From IMG/VR virus record IMGVR_UViG_3300049740_002954, positions 17,075-81,074 of that record: a stretch of 64,000 nt of DNA. One strand, written 5' to 3'. A program made the position numbers and the translations under genes. The notes beneath the pieces were generated by a model, which was not told the origin of the DNA, made no database searches, and saw nothing but the letters and a program-made list of their open reading frames with translations. The stretch is from a virus. Shown in pieces: positions 62,884 through 64,000 of the stretch (the first letter of the stretch is position 1; the number at the start of each line of letters is the position of its first letter).

Positions 62884-64000
62884 ATGGCTAAAATATTCCG
62901 TACCCAAAAATTACAACTTAATGGAAACTTTGTTTCCCTTAGGTCGCCAAATGTCGATGAGCTCGAAATTTTAGACTCAAACGGCAGCGTGATATCTAGA
63001 CCTGTTTCTGACATTTCTAGTTTACACGCACAGCGCATTGTTGACGAAGCTGGAACAGATAGCGATGTTTCTAGTCTTGCAGCCTTACGACAAAGCGATG
63101 AAGATACTACAGATAGCGACGTTTCAAGTCTCGCTCAAATTGCTTCTGGCAATACAGCGAATCTTGATAGCGATATCTCTAGTCTTCAAGTTCAACGTCA
63201 AGGTGACGAAGATGGAACAGATAGCGATGTTTCTAGCCTCTACGCTTTAGTAGAAGCTGATGACGCAAGTCAAGACAGCGATATCTCAAGTCTTCAAGCC
63301 CAACGCACAGACGACGAAGCTGGAACAGATAGCGATATCTCCAGCCTTCAAGCTCAACGCGTAGCAGACGAAAATGGAACAGATAGTGACGTTTCAAGTC
63401 TCGCTCAAATTGCTTCTGGTAATACAGCGAATCTTGATAGCGATATCTCTAGTCTTCAAGTTCAACGTCAAGGTGACGAAGATGGAACAGATAGTGATAT
63501 CTCCAGCCTTCAAGCTCAACGCGTAGCAGACGAAGATATGACAGATAGCGATGTTTCTAGCCTCTACGCTTTAGTAGAAGCTGATGACGCAAGTCAAGAC
63601 AGCGATATCTCAAGTCTTCAAGCTCAACGCACAGACGACGAAGCTGGAACAGATAGCGATATCTCCAGTCTTCAAGCTCAACGCGTAGCAGACGAAAATG
63701 GAACAGATAGTGACGTTTCAAGTCTCGCTCAAATTGCTTCTGGTAATACAGCGAATCTTGATAGCGATATCTCTAGTCTTCAAGTTCAACGTCAAGGTGA
63801 CGAAGATGGAACAGATAGTGATATCTCCAGTCTTCAAGCTCAACGCGTAGCAGACGAAGATGGAACAGATAGTGATGTTTCTAGCCTCTACGCTTTAGTA
63901 GAAGCTGATGACGCAAGTCAAGACAGCGATATCTCAAGTCTTCAAGCTCAACGCACAGACGACGAAGCTGGAACAGATAGCGATATCTCCAGTCTTCAAG
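62884..64000 (+). CDS. Fibre protein of 18-residue repeats, 3' end beyond the window
   Basis: The ATG at 62884 opens a frame that continues to the last base. The first ~40 residues (MAKIFRTQKLQLNGNFVSLR…) form a small head with a SPNVDELEILDSNG segment, then at least 18 complete copies of an 18-residue unit beginning DSD(V/I)SSL follow. Units fall into variants (QVQRQGDEDGT, YALVEADDASQ, QAQRTDDEAGT, AQIASGNTANL) arranged in a fixed order of five or six. It is probably a trimeric coiled-coil stalk of a tail or head fibre. A TATATA lies 8 nt before the ATG. Total length is unknown. Confidence 0.8.
   Translation, partial: MAKIFRTQKLQLNGNFVSLRSPNVDELEILDSNGSVISRPVSDISSLHAQRIVDEAGTDSDVSSLAALRQSDEDTTDSDVSSLAQIASGNTANLDSDISSLQVQRQGDEDGTDSDVSSLYALVEADDASQDSDISSLQAQRTDDEAGTDSDISSLQAQRVADENGTDSDVSSLAQIASGNTANLDSDISSLQVQRQGDEDGTDSDISSLQAQRVADEDMTDSDVSSLYALVEADDASQDSDISSLQAQRTDDEAGTDSDISSLQAQRVADENGTDSDVSSLAQIASGNTANLDSDISSLQVQRQGDEDGTDSDISSLQAQRVADEDGTDSDVSSLYALVEADDASQDSDISSLQAQRTDDEAGTDSDISSLQ
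63010..64000 (+). repeat. 54-nt (18-residue) coding repeat with 270/324-nt higher order
   Basis: Units of 54 nt starting GATAGCGAT/GATAGTGAT. The 'GTCTCGCTC…' marker recurs with offsets of 270 nt (63121 to 63391) and 324 nt (63391 to 63715), i.e. five and six units. The 324-nt blocks differ at only a handful of bases by eye, implying recent duplication. Confidence 0.93.

Noticed and set aside
63038-63250. Alternative plus-strand frame in the fibre repeats
   Set aside because: It is out of frame with the long repeat frame that starts at 62884 and merely reflects the 54-nt periodicity.
63010-64000. CRISPR-like array
   Set aside because: The 54-nt units are contiguous, coding and in frame with no unique spacers between them, so they are protein repeats.
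1-64000. Integrated prophage or conjugative element
   Set aside because: No integrase, recombinase of the Tyr/Ser type, attachment repeat, relaxase or host flank was seen; a lytic large phage fits better, although the rest of the genome is not visible.

Overview
The window reads as one continuous stretch of a large, AT-rich, tailed dsDNA phage genome (Caudoviricetes). Genes are packed with 1-8 nt overlaps, no gap between genes exceeds 130 bases, and no tRNA, rRNA, integrase or chromosomal flank was seen. It carries a virion module (terminase, prohead protease-scaffold, capsid, portal, fibre), a replication set and a nucleotide-metabolism set. The host is inferred to be a marine Gram-negative bacterium of the PVC superphylum, probably Verrucomicrobiota. 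The evidence is a secreted DUF1501 protein paired with a PSCyt2/PSD1 (DUF1549/DUF1553) protein, a combination typical of Planctomycetes and Verrucomicrobia, a Chlamydia-type class Ic NrdB, a TAT-type leader, a lipobox protein and an outer-membrane beta-barrel.

Layout. 1-3.6 kb: partial and small minus-strand genes, three probable tail or fibre accessory genes, and a DUF2384-like small protein. 3.7-4.9 kb: a membrane/lysis-like trio (holin-like, unimolecular-spanin-like, membrane-GAF-like). 4.9-8.3 kb: zinc ribbon, phage sigma factor with a Cys cluster, HTH/coiled-coil protein, thermonuclease, and a C2H2-ERCC4 nuclease. 8.3-15.1 kb: terminase, protease-scaffold, decoration-like protein, major capsid protein, terminator, head-completion genes. 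15.1-22.1 kb (minus): ClpC-like unfoldase, DNA polymerase III alpha split into a PHP protein and a polymerase protein with SET and exonuclease genes between them. 22.2-27.2 kb (plus): nrdA, small protein, membrane-anchored subtilase with a 69-codon Pro-Glu tract, class Ic nrdB. 27.2-32.9 kb (minus): DUF1501, PSD1 protein, two-helix membrane protein, beta-barrel, Hsp20, HNH. 33-44.7 kb (minus): one overlapping run from DnaB helicase, primase, RecB-like nuclease and Nudix into a sugar cassette (GT31-like, GT25, GT6/ABO-type, methyltransferase, sulfotransferase, GT11 fucosyltransferase, GT2, Gmd) and virion-like genes. 44.8-49.2 kb (minus): RecA, nuclease, large membrane coiled-coil protein. 49.3-62.9 kb (plus): portal, then a second cassette of large fused glycosyltransferases. 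From 62.9 kb: a fibre gene of 18-residue repeats that runs off the window.

Expression logic. Two promoter classes are visible. Sigma-70 promoters (TTGACA/TTGATA, 16-17 nt, then a -10) precede nrdA, nrdB, the polymerase operon, the recA operon, the dnaB operon, the sigma-factor operon, the PSD1 gene and the beta-barrel gene. A second motif, GTGTAT, lies 14-15 nt before the start codon of virion and late-type genes and has no -35 partner. In both classes the -10 usually ends 5-7 nt before the start codon, which predicts leaderless mRNAs. The phage sigma factor, itself behind a sigma-70 promoter, is the natural candidate for reading GTGTAT.

The most striking system is the glycan machinery. Gmd, a GT11 alpha-1,2-fucosyltransferase-like enzyme, a GT6 histo-blood-group-type transferase with a DxD motif and a carbohydrate sulfotransferase sit in one operon. 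Together they could build an ABO-like, possibly sulfated fucosyl glycan. More than a dozen further glycosyltransferase domains flank it. All functions are inferred from sequence recognition without database searches.
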